Source of the DNA: Ceratothoa steindachneri
Lineage: Eukaryota > Arthropoda > Malacostraca > Isopoda > Cymothoidae
DNA length: 64,000 bases
Assembly: GCA_963969495.1 (NCBI GenBank)
Contig: OZ018321.1
Coordinates: 68,337,035-68,401,034, forward strand
Reading direction: 5' to 3'
In this document: positions 23,972-35,520 of the stretch, in pieces
How the letters are laid out: each line of letters opens with the position of its first letter
How positions within the stretch are numbered: the stretch's first letter is position 1
The notes under the pieces: generated by a model
What the model was told of the DNA's origin: nothing
Database searches by the model: none
The model's input: the letters and a program-made list of their open reading frames with translations, nothing else
Program-made: the position numbers and the translations under genes

Positions 23972-24378
23972 GTATTTTTGGTAAACATGTAGACGAGCGG
24001 CCCGGCCGGAAAAAAATATTTTGTGTAAATATTATCGTTCACCCGAATAAATGATTTCTGACGTCATACCCCACCCCCAACCCCTATTATAATTCGAGAA
24101 TCGATTAAAGGCGCTGGCATGATGTAGTTAAAGCATTCACCTCTCTAAACGTCAGAACATTATAAAAATTAGGATAATATACTGCGGGGCTGTGCCCCCC
24201 AGACGCCTCCAATTTAATGGAACTCAGGATCATCGTAGTGCGGTCCACTCATCGTGTCCCCCGTTCCTACGAGCCGTCCCCTATAGATGTACTCCAAAAA
24301 CGTGAAACATTTCGGAACACGGATGAAATAGTACATTTTATCGGCCGGGCCGCTCGTCTACATATTTACCGTATTTTT
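23972..24378. mobile_element. 391-bp inverted-repeat element with 8-bp target duplication
   Basis: The element spans 23980-24370. Its ends are inverted repeats of about 29 bp: GGTAAACATGTAGACG then AGCGGCCCGGCCG on the left, and the complement with one mismatch on the right. A perfect direct repeat GTATTTTT flanks it at 23972-23979 and 24371-24378. The interior has no significant ORF and includes a small GC hairpin, GGGGCTGTGCCCC, near 24186. Eight-base duplications fit hAT, Merlin, P or Zisupton elements. Ends starting GG favour Merlin weakly. This is a non-autonomous (MITE-type) element. Confidence 0.85.
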
Positions 24379-25194
24379 ATTGCCTTCAGTCCTAGAACAT
24401 ATACATTCATCTGAAAAACACATAGACCAAAAGCAAATTATTACGAAATATCTACTGGAAACCTAGACAAATATTTTTAGACCAAAAGCCCGTCACCAGA
24501 ACTAGATAGGCCGTGGACCATAGGCTGATAGTCTTCATGCAAATAGCAGGTTCCTCCTGTCAGGAGGAGTGGCAAAACTGCTCCTCTTGTAGTAGTAGGC
24601 ATTCCTTAGTCTAGGAAGACTATGGATCTGCATTCTGAGATGTAAATCTAGGTTAGGAACAGCGTTGAGTGTGGATGGGCAGTCCGATGCGGGAATGTCA
24701 GTCCCTCTGGCTCTGCACGCAGATGAAGAAACAGGTTTTGAACCACTGAACACATACCTTTATAAAAAAGGTCAAGACATCTGGGCAAGACTAGAGGCTA
24801 TTCTTCCTATGGAGACTGTAGCGGCTCTTGACCCAGAGGCAGAGAGAGGTGGGGATACAAAAGATACCTCTCCAAAGCCAGAACAACGGAATCCGTATAA
24901 AGTAGAACTGACCCGCCCCATACCCCCCAACCCCGCATTGAGACAAAATAGTATCTCAGTTACAAGTAGAAAATAATAAAAAGATCTCGCAGTGGGACAA
25001 CCTTAATAATAAATACGAAAAAATAAACATGGAGATTGCCCGTTCACCGAGCACCCCTACAGATACATATCTGACTACCACTTCCTTCCTTTTCTCACTA
25101 TTAACCTCCACCCTCTTTTCCAAACTCCCCCCCCTATTATTCTATCTTTCTCTTTCAAATTTCAAGTTTGATGTAGGTGTATCTTCCTGGTTGA
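24379..25194. other. Unassigned; one unrecognised 103-codon frame
   Basis: A plus-strand frame at 24665-24976 (ALHADEETGFEPLNTYLYKK and onward) is open, but I do not recognise it. The region 25030-25190 is pyrimidine-rich and may be the 3' untranslated part of the LINE fragment that follows on the minus strand. Confidence 0.25.
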
Positions 25195-25900
25195 AATCCT
25201 TTCTTCCTAATCTCTATGCTTCAGACTGTTGGACCAGTAGCTTTTCAAAGTTAGATAAACCTTTGCATACCGCTTGCCTCCAGGTTGCTCGCCTGAAGCT
25301 GAGCCTTCCCATGTGTTGGTTTCGATGTTCAGGACCCTCGTCTCTTTTACAGATGGCTTTTTAGCACAATTGTGGTCTGCCTGTGGGCCGTTTTCCTTGT
25401 GTCAACTCGCCATACAGTATGTCTTTGGGGATCTGGCTGTCATCCATGCACATAACGTGCCCAAGCCAGCGCATGCCTCTCTGTTTCAGGAAACAATACA
25501 TGCTAGGCATGTCAGCTCTCTCCAGAACAATGTTTGTTTGTAACTTTATCCTGCCACTTGATGTCAACGATGTGTCCCAAGACAGCGCATGGGGAAGGTG
25601 TTGAACTTGTGTTCCTGTCGTGCTCGTATGGTCCAAGACTTGCTACTGTACAGGAAGGTGCTCAAAACACAACCACTGTAGACATGAACTTTGGTGCTCT
25701 CGACAACTCATTGTTTTTCTATACCCTTGTCTTAGATTTAGCCATGGTGTGAAGGCTTTGCCGATTCGCTTGTTGATATCGGTATCAAGAGAGAGGGAGT
25801 CAGAAATGGTGGAGCCCAGGCACACAAACTCATGGACGACTTCCAGTTCGTGGTTGGAGATGCAAATGTGAGCTAAAACATCTGAATATTGAGCCATGAC
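25195..25900 (-). pseudogene. RTE-like LINE, C-terminal reverse transcriptase fragment
   Basis: The end of a non-LTR endonuclease-reverse transcriptase of the type widespread in animal genomes. In sense order: 25858 onward NHELEVVHEFVCLGSTISDS and LDTDINKRIGKA; a frameshift, then VYSGCVLSTFLYSSKSWT; then PSMYCFLKQRGMRWLGHVMC, IPKDILYGELTQGKRPTGRP (25550-25361); a frameshift, then the terminal WRQAVCKGLSNFEKLL (about 25280). The catalytic palm is absent. The clade (RTE or CR1-like) is inferred from remembered similarity. Several frame breaks are visible. Confidence 0.8.
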
Positions 25901-25907
25901 TTGTATA

Positions 25908-26036
25908 CTTAAAAATAAATGTTGAACAATTTATGATAATTATGTAAATAAAATCAAATTATTAGGCATATTATTCGACTATATCCTGTGAGCATCGAAT
26001 TGATTACCTATGTTAAAACCTATTATATCTTTACCA
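25908..26036 (+). repeat. Dispersed ~130-bp repeat, second copy
   Basis: Partner of 21720-21850. Its right edge is cut exactly where the 3' end of LINE copy 5 begins, so copy 5 probably inserted into it. Confidence 0.55.
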
Positions 26037-26403
26037 ATTAAAGGCGACTGCCTACTAGGACAAAATTCGCCGTACTCACAACAAAGACTAGTACTAAGCT
26101 ATGTACATTAAATTACCTAATAATAATAATATGTAAATAAAAGATAAAAAGGAGAAAGGCTAAGACACAGGCAAATTAAACAACAAATAATAAAAGAAAA
26201 GAAAAAGAATAAAGGTAAGAAGAAAGAAGCACAGGAAAATGCGACCTACAAAAAAAAGGTTAAATAAAGTACAGGAGGCCAGTCTATGAGCAAAAACCAC
26301 TCCTAAGTACAAAGAACAAACGGTAGCGACTCTGTTTGGCCCGGTACCGGGACAGGTAACGGAGTGGGAGATGACCCAGACTGGGACATTCAAAAACAAT
26401 GTG

Positions 26404-27300
26404 CTAAGCAGTCTGGGGAACAATGCTGTCATCACTATAAGGCGAGGCGACCGCTATATCAAATGCCAGTGCGGCTGACCACCGCAGAAGCTGTCGGCGT
26501 GAAAAGCAGCCAGACAAACGTTCTAGGAATAGTATTTTGGACCCAGGCAATGAAGTTGCGGAGAAGAACTCAACGGCTTCATCAAACGACCCAAACTCCT
26601 TGACTGAGCCAGTGAAATCAGTGACTTCCTCATGTGCGGACCAACGCGCCCGTGCCAAGTACTACCGGAGTGGGCTTCAGGCGGCAACGGCTCAGAAAAT
26701 AATATTTTAATGGGAAAGTGATTACTATCATGGAGGTCATCGAAAACCATTCACCCAAAATTAAGATGTGCATCCAAAGATCGCAAAGATTGATAAAGTC
26801 AAGAAAATTAATAGATTCTCAAGCAGAGATGCGTAAACTCAACCACATTTAAGACACCTATCCCCAACTCATCTTTTAGGCCAGCAGAGAACTGAGCCCT
26901 GGAATTGATCGAGTTGTATCCACAGATGAGGAGTCTAGCGGTAAAATCCTCATGTATAAGAAAAGCCCTAGGCAACCGTGCCAAGACTAGGTGGAAGTCA
27001 CCCACGTCGAAGTCGGCTGACGGTGGAATGTACACAGAAACAACATTTTACCACCTATCCAGTTCCATTTGCACAGTTACTGCCAGAAGCGAGGTATTTA
27101 AAGCAAATTTAATGACGGCGACATCATGCCTGGTGTAAGAAAGCACCCTTCTACCTGGCCTCCGAAAAGATGGCTAAGAGAAAACGAGAGGAGACGAGCC
27201 TCCGCAGCTATTCCCAGTTGGTCCGCAGTCTGCGGCCCCTTCCATTGAAGGAATATGCCCTTCAGGCTTAGCTCGGTGGAGATGAGGGCCTTCTTCGCAG
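26404..27300 (-). pseudogene. Endonuclease pseudogene, copy 5
   Basis: Remnants of the ORF2 endonuclease. Segments are 27035-26808 (PPSADFDVGDFHLVLARLPR, then AFLIHEDFTARLLICGYN where intact copies have LLLGDLNGRHPLWGDY) and 26750-26404 (DDLHDSNHFPIKI, with SDH read as SNH). Catalytic residues are lost at both motifs. The fragment ends at the deletion junction. Confidence 0.65.
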
Positions 27301-27599
27301 AAGACCCTTGCTGGAATAGCCTTACACTGCCCAGTGCAAAGCTCAGGGTTCGACTCGCCAGCGAGTCTTTTCCTCCCTTTACTTTAAAAACTTAGGCAGA
27401 CATGGCTGCTTCAGAGTTGGGGATCCCTCCTTTGGATGGTCCACCGGCTTCCATTCAACTCGCCTAGCACTCGGTCTGGGCGTAGGAGCCGAAGCTCCTT
27501 TAGTGCCGTTCTCCTTACTGGGAGCAGCCTTAAAAAACTAGGAATATGTCCTATCGACCAACTTCAGAAGTGTTGCCTCCTGAGTCTAATTACTTACTG

Positions 27600-29540
27600 G
27601 AGGTGTATAGCTGTTTCGCCTTATGGGAAACAGTCAGGCTGGGGGAGAGGTGAGAACCCAGGTTTTAGCCCGGCCTTGATCTAAACACTTTCTGCCACCT
27701 GATGTACCAGGGGATCGCCCGGGGTTGGTATAACCCACAGAAGGGTTCCGAATAGTCTCGGAAATGACCGTGCTAATTTCTGGATAATATGTCCCAGGCA
27801 GCGTTGGGCACGCCAGGAGCAAGTCCATATCCTTGCGAAATGAGAGAAGATCCTGGTTCTGAACGGCTATTATTTCCTTCTCAATGAAATACACACCACA
27901 TTGCTTCCAAGAAAGTGATGCGGCTTTCCACGCTAGAGACACTTGGCCACACATGATTTAAACTTATTGTCTGCTCTTTGGAGCAACCTACACTGACTTC
28001 CGGCGACCCCGAATTAGCAAGTCTAGAGGAAAGATTCCTATGTCCGAAGCCGTTACAGTAGTAGCATCTCCGCGGCTATGGCATTACTACATTCAAGCGT
28101 TAGCGATACAAATCGGCACGCACAGACTTGGGGAGCTTATGACAGTCAAATGTGATGGAGAGTGAAGGAGTCGGTCTCAGGCTCATCCCTGTTTTCTCAT
28201 CCCACGTTGACCTTGATATTTCCATGTTCGGCCAGCTTTAAGCTAATGTCGTACATGGCGTAGTCCATGAGTTACCTTGCATAAACTACTTCTTTCACGA
28301 AGTTCATGGTAAACTGTGGCGTCACAATCACCGGCGTGCAATAAAGTGCCCAGGAGGCACTAATCCTGTCCACCTTGGAGGGATCCGACGCATTCGCCTG
28401 ACAGCTCCCGTCTGACTAACAGGTTAACTTGGGCTGTCTACAAATCATGCTAACTATTGGTTTCATCTAATGGGCCAATATACTGCTATCAGCTAAGCGA
28501 ATAACCAAAGGCCGTTTGAAGCCAGCAGGCGCGAAAACGCAAGATAGTCTGAATCAGAGGAGCCCACGTAATCGATTTTCCGCTCTGCGCACTTTCGATT
28601 TTTATCTTTGACTGAGCTTTCCTACCAGTAAGAGCGCGCTGGGCGTGCAGATCTTGGCTTTCTTGGTTACCGAAACAGTGGCGACCCATCTATCTACGTG
28701 TCTCCCGTGGTTAGAGAGCAGCCCTGGGTCTTTTTTGACTTCTTCCTGTTTCTTTTCTTCTTAGGGCAGGAGGGGGTGGAATGAACATGCTTCTTTTTTC
28801 CGCCAAAGGGAGCCCTGAGGCCAGAAGGACAGGCCTCAGCAATGTCCTTCTCCGAAATTGGCACCAGCCGGTCGAGGAGATCCTTCCTCCCCTTGTGAGG
28901 CTTTGGGGACCAGAGACGTCTAAGGAGAGCCTTGCACAGGTGCAGTTTAGACCCCATGGAAGATCCTACTGTCTGGGAAAGGGTCACTTCAGGTACCTTG
29001 TCAATCTTACGGGGGGCTTTTATGTGGCCATCCCCCACCCGAAAACATCACCGATCCCTTTCGAGGTACCTTTTGTCTCGCCTTGGGCCGGCGAACCGGC
29101 ATCCATCGGGAAAAAGAGGGGGCAGGTACACCGGCCCGTTGTAAACTCAATACACGAGTGCAAGATGTTAGGGGACACAGACCGATATGCCCTACCATTA
29201 CTTAGTCCCCCTAAAGGAATTTGGCCCTTTCAAGACGCTCCCACCGCGAGCGGACAATATTGGGCCGCCTATGTATTTTCTTGGCTTAACCGTTGGAAAC
29301 AGGTGGCCGGCCAAGGGTGCTTCCAGAGAAGGGAGTAAATGGAGTCCACCGCACCCGTAGTCTTAGGATAGGAGTAAGCCTCCTCTTTAGTAGAAGAGAT
29401 TTGGAGGGTGCGATGGAAACAAACAAGGGGGAAAGGGCTTTTCTGCCGTGGAGATCCCTGGAGCGATTCTGGCGGTGGTAAAGGGGAAGTGAAGAAGTTG
29501 TTTTAGACATTCATCATTGGGCATGCTGACCCTATTCATG
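27600..29540 (-). pseudogene. gag pseudogene, copy 5
   Basis: Decayed ORF1. The post-knuckle tail is at 27954-27634 (AVQNQDLLSFRKDMDLLLA, RNPSVGYTNPGRSPG). The RRM-like core lies around 28190-28480 without an open frame. The lysine-rich N-terminal region is at 29038-28694 (PKKKRNRKKSKKT). The start region with CATCATTGGGCATG is at 29510-29525, equivalent to the ORF1 ATG. Long plus-strand frames over this region are shadows. Confidence 0.65.
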
Positions 29541-30026
29541 GGACTCAAACGCTAATCAATTCAACACACGTGTCATCTCTGCAAGGGGTGAATACGAAGC
29601 GGGCAAAGCTAGCTGCCTGTATTAGAGTTTACTCCTCTCACCCAGTGGCCAGACAGCGATTTGTCTTACCAACTTCACCTTGGGCCCGGCATATAATTGA
29701 TAGACAGCAAAAGGAGAGAGAAAGGGTCTGTAAGGAATGTAAGTGCGGTTGTTAGACACATTAAAAACCGACCCGTGTATGCCGGAGCTTAAGTGTGAGG
29801 GGGCATTGTCTCCTTTACCCCGATCCGGGATTGTGGGGTGAGAAGAAGCTTGTCGGTGTCTCCCGTGTGTGATTAGAGGCTGGGCAGAGAAAGTTGTAGA
29901 AGAGGTTGTAAAGAAAGTGAGAAAGCAGGGTATGAAAACAGTGTGTGTGAAAGATGGGGCCAGACGGAGCGGTGAGCCTCGTTAGTACGGTCGCAGAGAA
30001 AGCAAATCGCCGTACCACTAACGGGG

Positions 30027-30836
30027 TCAGGAACGGCATAATTTAGTATTTACGGTGAGACTTGTGTTGGAGATTTGAGCGGAGAGTGGCAATGCGAGCT
30101 GCCGTTGAAGAAATGCGCAAAACTTCGGAAAAGAATTATGCTACCTTCGAAATATGTAGGAAATGTTGTGAGATCTCTCACTTATATTCCAAGGCCAGGG
30201 GCACTTGGAGAGCGCGAGATTCCCAGCAAGGAATGTGTGCGCCATTAGACCTTTGTAGGCGACGCACTGATGACACACGTAGATCCAAATTTGGAGGCAG
30301 CGTTATCTTATCCTTTGATGAGCTCGAGGCTACAAAGGGAAGCCGGTTACCTTCGATATTTGGATAGATGAAACGACAAATTTGGTTAGAGATGGTCTTC
30401 TTAGTTTTGATAAACTCATGATGGCTCAGGACTGTATTAATAAGGAAGTAATATCCTGACTTCTCTCTCAAGTGGAGATAAAGAAAAGATGGAAGAGGTG
30501 ATTTTCCTTCTCTGGCTGATTTAATTTAACTCCTGTCCTCGCGTAGATGAACGGTTATATATAATTTCCCCAAATGAGGAATAGTTGGGGATTCCCTCAT
30601 TAGGGGGAAATGAACTGCAGCAACATAGAGCTGTCGGTAGCTGGCAGCGAATAATACCTCATGGCGCCTCGGGGAATGTAGAGTCGAACTACATGGCTCG
30701 ACAACACATAGCGATAGCTTAGAGTCTACCTGGGGAGAGGAAAATACTGGATATTACAAGTGCAACAGCATGGCGAGGCATGGGAGTCGGAAGGGAAGTA
30801 GAGGAACCAGGGCTCCACAGTTATTTTGGTTTGCCA
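30027..30836. other. Unassigned spacer
   Basis: A plus-strand frame at 30062-30367 (101 codons) shows no recognisable motif. Nothing else could be assigned. Confidence 0.3.
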
Positions 30837-31140
30837 CAACCTCTACTTTCAGGCATTTGAATGACTGTTGGTATAACCCATGACCTACTTAGCTAATTTA
30901 ATCATATGAAACGCAATGTACGCAGCAATGGTATGCAGTTAGTAGAGCAATGAGTAACCAGTTCCACACTACATCAGAGAAGCCCCAGGGAGACCTTGGG
31001 GACGCCACGTGGACCCTCCTCCTTCCTGCCAATCAAGTGACTTTGTCCAATAAACTAATCTAACAGCGCTAAAATAAACTGTGTCAAGTAGCTAGTTTAG
31101 CAGTCATTCTTTCCGTTGTAGTACATGAGAGTTTGACCAT
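30837..31140. repeat. Dispersed repeat, copy c (most complete)
   Basis: The longest copy of the family that also appears at 1990-2140, 21930-22120 and 23370-23530. It contains both halves in continuous order, including CAACCTCTACTTTC at the left and CAAGTGACTTTGTCC near 31014. There is a short inverted repeat (CCCCAGGGAGACCTTGGGG) near 30990. It is non-coding and unclassified. Confidence 0.5.
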
Positions 31141-32277
31141 TTTGTGTCCCCACAAGTGGATAAAGTGAAAGTTAATATGACCATTTGTATCTTATACTTC
31201 GGGATGTTAGATTGTCTATTTTATAGTTTTAATCTAAGAAATATCTGCATTCATTTCTTAACAATTAATCTGATATTCGTTTCACCTAAGATGCTTTAAT
31301 CCTACCAATTCAATTAAAAGAACGTGCATTTCCAAACAACTTTTATGTCAACTTTAAAAAATAGGTAAGAGTTGGATCCAGAAGAAAGATATACACGTAT
31401 TTAAAGGGATTTAACCGAATACATAGACAAATTTAAACAGAAATCCCAGCTCTGTAATAAGGGCATATTCTCCTTAAATATATATAAAAAATATTACATA
31501 GAATGGTGTATTCAGTTTTGTATTTGAAGAAAATTTCACGCAAGAAGTAAGAAAGGATTTCGATGCAAATTACGCCGGCAATCAATGCGGTTCTTCAGGA
31601 AAATAAATATGTTTCTCGCAGTAAATGCATTTTTTTTATTTAATTATATTCTATCGCCTATATATGCACGCCAATTCCCTTGGATAAACCGTCTCGCGTG
31701 AGATCGGGTATGAAGGAAAAGGGCATGTAGGAAAATAAAGAAGTAGCGTGTGACGAGATGGAAAGAGGTAGACTCCGCAAAGCTGAGAGCAGTGGAGGGA
31801 GGCTGAATCCACTCAGCCATCCATCCACCAAAATGATTCAGTTCAAGGAAAGATTATAAGCTTTCAGCTTTAGCATTCTCTCATATTCTTTACAGAGAAG
31901 CTAGAAGAGTCGCCGAGAATTCCTGCCATGCGTCCTATCCTCTTTTTTTCTTCATCGTTGCGCTGTTAGTTGATGTTTGAGAATGAATAAATTGTGATAT
32001 CTTTACAAGATTAAATCTGCCTTGCAACGAGTCGTAGCGCATTTGCTAGATCTTATAGCAGGTTATAATTTTCAGTAGTAGTATATTATATTTTTATTAA
32101 TATTATAATGCTATTTTATATTATTATTTAAATGAAATCTCTTTAATCCTCGGCAGGTAAAGTACCAAAAAGGCAGGAATAGCGATGGGGATTCATTTGA
32201 GTGAAATCGGATCCTCCCGCCTGGGCGGTTTGATAAAGACAACCGTTTAATTAATATCGCCTTGTCTTTGTTTTCAG
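31141..32277. other. Unassigned AT-rich sequence, possible intron
   Basis: No mobile-element homology recognised. If the exon at 32278 is real, this could be intronic. The polypyrimidine tract at 32260-32275 supports that. Confidence 0.3.
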
Positions 32278-32372
32278 AGGAAACCTACGATCTGCTCTCT
32301 GTCGTTGAAGGCGACAAAGAAGATCTCAGCCATTGTTCTGGCAGAGACATCGCGAGTGCAGGTTGCTTGTTG
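32278..32372 (+). other. Candidate 95-bp internal exon of an unknown host gene
   Basis: The segment is preceded by CTTGTCTTTGTTTTCAG, a good 3' splice site with polypyrimidine tract, and followed by GTAAGAGA, a near-consensus 5' splice site. Two of the three frames are fully open. One reads ETYDLLSVVEGDKEDLSHCS onward; the other begins RKPTICSLSLKATKK. Base composition is higher in GC than its flanks. No family is recognised and no second exon was found, so this is only a candidate. Confidence 0.35.
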
Positions 32373-33229
32373 GTAAGAGACCTTTCTAACATAAACACAT
32401 TCAGCCACTATCAGGAATAGAGCATACACCTACCGGCACCGATTATCTAATAATAGAAGTAGGTCCTTTTTACTTCGCCTCAAAGCTAGGATTCAATTAA
32501 GGATCCTAGGGAATTTTGCCCTCGATCGTTCTAATCTGTGATTTTCATTCGTATTCCGAGAATCCCAGTTGCATGCAATTGAAGAGATTGATCGGTCTCA
32601 TTTCTTTGGGTATTAAGTATCGATGGAGAATAAATGTATGGGCCGAGCACAAAGGTTTAACTGTAGTGTTTTGAGTGCCAGTGCCAGTGTATGTGTATGT
32701 GACCTTTAGGCTTTTTCTGCAACCGAAAGCCTTCCACCCACCATGAACATGACCACCGCTGTTTTTTAAAAAATTCCATTCATAGCGCAAACCCACTTTT
32801 TTGCGTTAGGGCGGAGACCGGGTTGGTACCCCTAAATGGACTTATTTTTGGACGGTGGCCAATTTCATAGAGAGGTCGCAGATCAGCTTTCGTCCATTCA
32901 CCCGTGTCAGGGCCGTGAGGGGAGGGGACAGGGCTAGTTCTCCCTTTCCTCTTGTCTCCGTTTGGGTGATGGTCGCATTCTTCCAAACTTTTCCTCATTT
33001 AACCCCTCCCATTATATATTTTTCTCTTATCTATCCCTTTACGGACAAGAAAGGGGTGACAGGTGTAGCAGAGTCAGCCTTGCCTTGGTTGACATCTCAG
33101 GGATTTTGTGCCCTTCGGAGCTCAACGCCCCCAGTTTGCCCCCTCGCCACCAATGCCTCGAGGGAAAGGACCTACTGATCTATATGTTCACTACTTTCTC
33201 TACGGGTCTCTTCAAATAAGCTTTATGCG
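32373..33229. other. Unassigned; two short minus-strand frames
   Basis: Frames at 32998-32780 and 32796-32545 (minus) abut with a one-base shift and might be a broken coding region (GEWTKADLRPLYEIGHRPKI, then NSGGHVHGGWKAFGCRKSL). I do not recognise them. Confidence 0.25.
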
Positions 33230-33249
33230 TGACACGACTTCGTTGCTAT

Positions 33250-33720
33250 TGCGCTTTAAAATCGAGGGGGAGGAGAGGGTGAAGGCCGTATTGATTTTTA
33301 AAATAAATTTAGGTAAATTTAATTGGTCCCAAATAGATTTCGCCATTACAGATCCCTTCATTTTCCTTAGCAGTGATATCAAAATCACTGGGCGGTAATT
33401 AAACCATCGTTTTATCTCCCTTCCTTAAAGAGAGTTATCGCATTACCTTTCTTCCACGTCGTGGGCACAAGGCCAGTCTCTAATGATTTTCGATGTATGT
33501 ATGCTAAAGGCTCACTTAATACATCTTTATACCTTTTCAATTTACTAGGATAAATCTCGTCAAGATTTTGTGTTTTCTTAGATTTAATTCTATTTATTTA
33601 AAGTATCTCCTTCGTAATCAAAATATCCTCTGATTTCTCCTCCTCATTACCCGTGAATATCAAGGTCATCTCAGGTACTATTACTTTATCCTAGAGTGTA
33701 AATACTAATAAAAAATACTT
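33250..33720 (-). pseudogene. CR1 reverse transcriptase, N-terminal part
   Basis: Readable pieces, sense order: LNKYFLLVFTL, then TKEIL and INRIKSKKTQNLDEIYPSKL, then EPLAYIHRKSLETGLVPTTW and KKGNAITLFKEG. This matches the CR1/L2 pattern in which a linker with a proposed 'SPGPDGI' step precedes 'SLxTGxVPxxWKxAxVxPIFKKG'. The palm with the catalytic Asp residues is not present. At least two frame changes are needed. Confidence 0.7.
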
Positions 33721-34299
33721 ATTTAACATCCTACCCCTCGTGCCACCAACACTCGCTAACTTTCCGTCTGTAGTTACAAGTTGGACTATTTTATCTATCA
33801 TCTTAGTTCTGTGTAATTGAGAGGAAGGATCCTTTGGACTCTTCTTTTGCCTTATTTGCCACTTCACTTTCTTAATTTTTCTTTGCTACTCTAATTCATT
33901 ATTAAATGTTTTGCGTTAGCTTAATGTATCTATGCCTTAAATGATTCTCATCATATTTTTATTTTCATTAATATCCCTTTTAAAGCCATATTATATTTAG
34001 TTGTAGCCTACATTCATTTATGGCCTACAGCCTTGGTTCCAAGTTGCCTAAATGGAGTATTCATATTCTGCCCCGCAATTAACTACTTAACAAATCTCTT
34101 ATATTTCTGATCTACAATATTCGTCTCTACGCGAGCCTTATCTTATCCCTCGATAGCTCTCATTGTCCTCACATTTCTTGACCTGGCCTCCCATTTTACT
34201 TCCCAAACAACAATCTCCAAGTAACTCATCAGAATAAATTACTACGCTTTTCTAACATCTGTGATTTTAATCTCATTTATTCTACTGAGAACCCCTTTT

Positions 34300-34900
34300 C
34301 ATTTCAACTAAAATTTAATTTCGTAATGGTCGCTATTTCCCCAAATTTCCACAACTCCTTATCGTTAATACCCTTCACCATATTCATTAGAACTAGATCT
34401 AATATAATCACTGGGTCGGTTCATAACGTGTTTAAGAAAATTATCCTGCACCATATTAAAAAAATTCTCAGCCTCCTTCTAAATCACCTACCTTAACTTC
34501 CCAATCTATATTTCAGTAATAATTAAAATCATATTTACTTAAACATGCACGTTCTATCTCCTGCCACAGAGTACACAAAGCTTCTTTACTAAGATTTTGC
34601 GGTCTATATAATACTCATATGACAAGGTTATCCTTGCCTTTCTTAACGTCTAGCTTTACTGAGCGGAATTTAGTATCTGTTTTAATTGTGCAATTTTCGA
34701 AACACTGGAGAGTGTCCATAATATAAATTATCACCGCTTTTCATTTCCTCCTATTTTTCTCTCTATAAACCATGATAACCATCAATCGGTACCTCAAGTC
34801 TACAGGTCTTTTTCGAAAAATTTACCTATAACTCTGTTATCGCAATAACATCAAAATTCTCTACACTCACTCGCACTACTTACATATCTATCTCATTTCT
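34300..34900 (-). pseudogene. CR1 endonuclease remnant
   Basis: The apurinic-type endonuclease is readable as YTNSRSIRNEIDM, then RVSVENFDVIAITEL (ITET in active copies, with the catalytic Glu), DGYHGL, TDTKFRSVKLDVKKGKDN and IERACLSKYDFNYYWNIDWE in shifting frames. The equivalent of GDFN reads YYWNID, so the site is degraded. Confidence 0.65.
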
Positions 34901-35093
34901 TATGCTCCTACTATTTGTGTATTGTATTTTCAATGTCTGGTCTATATGGTCTTAGGGATTACCACACTATACAATCGTAGACCCTTTGCTCGTTTACTCG
35001 CCTGGTGTTGCCTGCATTTATTTAAATGGCCTCACCTCAACTTGTATCATCATATTTTTCCAAACAGCCTATACCAATACTCCCTTTATGCAG

Positions 35094-35520
35094 TCACTTA
35101 ATGATTTCACAACTGTGAGACTCAACTGCAACCAAGCCATTACACACAAATCCTCCCTTCCAAAAGAACTCACTCCATGTATTCATAAACACTAGTCCTA
35201 TATCATCACCCAATACTTTTACTCTCTCATTTATCCCAACTGCGCGCAACATCCAATCAATGCCTACTCTAATCCCCGGTAAAATTCCTGACACAACACA
35301 ACTCTTACTGCGATCCAAACTTTCCTAACAAATCTTTATTTCTCGATACTAACTCATCCGACCTAGTTTTCTCTGTTATTCACTCCCACATGCAAAACAA
35401 CAACTGTATTACTTTCAGTTCCATTTACTATCCTTTAACTCTCTCACTCTCATCTGCTACCGGGTCACCTGACCAACAAACCCTCATCCTCTCTTCGCGC
35501 TCTCGTTCACTGAAAGATTT
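35094..35520 (-). pseudogene. CR1 SGNH esterase-like remnant
   Basis: The open stretch 35318-35094 reads SCVVSGILPGIRVGIDWM, then VGINERVKVLGDDIGLVFMN and WSEFFWKGGFVCNGLV. This is the esterase-like domain that many CR1 elements carry before the endonuclease, where active copies have 'LFxRDGLHLS' with the catalytic Asp and His. Both residues are replaced here. An upstream piece, in another frame, gives VVVLHVGVNN, the block with the conserved Asn. Confidence 0.65.

Larger units (their letters stand above)
26037..30026 (-). mobile_element. I/Nimb-like LINE, copy 5 (internal deletion)
   Basis: A minus-strand copy with both ends: the 3' hairpin (26043-26071) and a degenerate 5' end, CGTACCACTAACGGGG, at 30011-30026. 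Near 26430 the C-terminal region (matching copy 7 around 40125) is joined to the end of the endonuclease region, so RNase H, RT and the linker are missing, about 2.5 kb. ORF1 and endonuclease remnants follow. Substitutions are frequent throughout. Confidence 0.8.

Noticed and set aside
24665..24976. 103-codon frame with acidic and proline-rich stretches
   Set aside because: Not recognised, and composition alone does not support a gene; described only as unassigned.
30062..30367. Possible small gene of 101 codons
   Set aside because: No motif, no splice or start support, and it abuts the 5' end of a decayed LINE.
35094..35318. Host SGNH hydrolase gene
   Set aside because: It lies in order with CR1 endonuclease and RT pieces and lacks catalytic residues.
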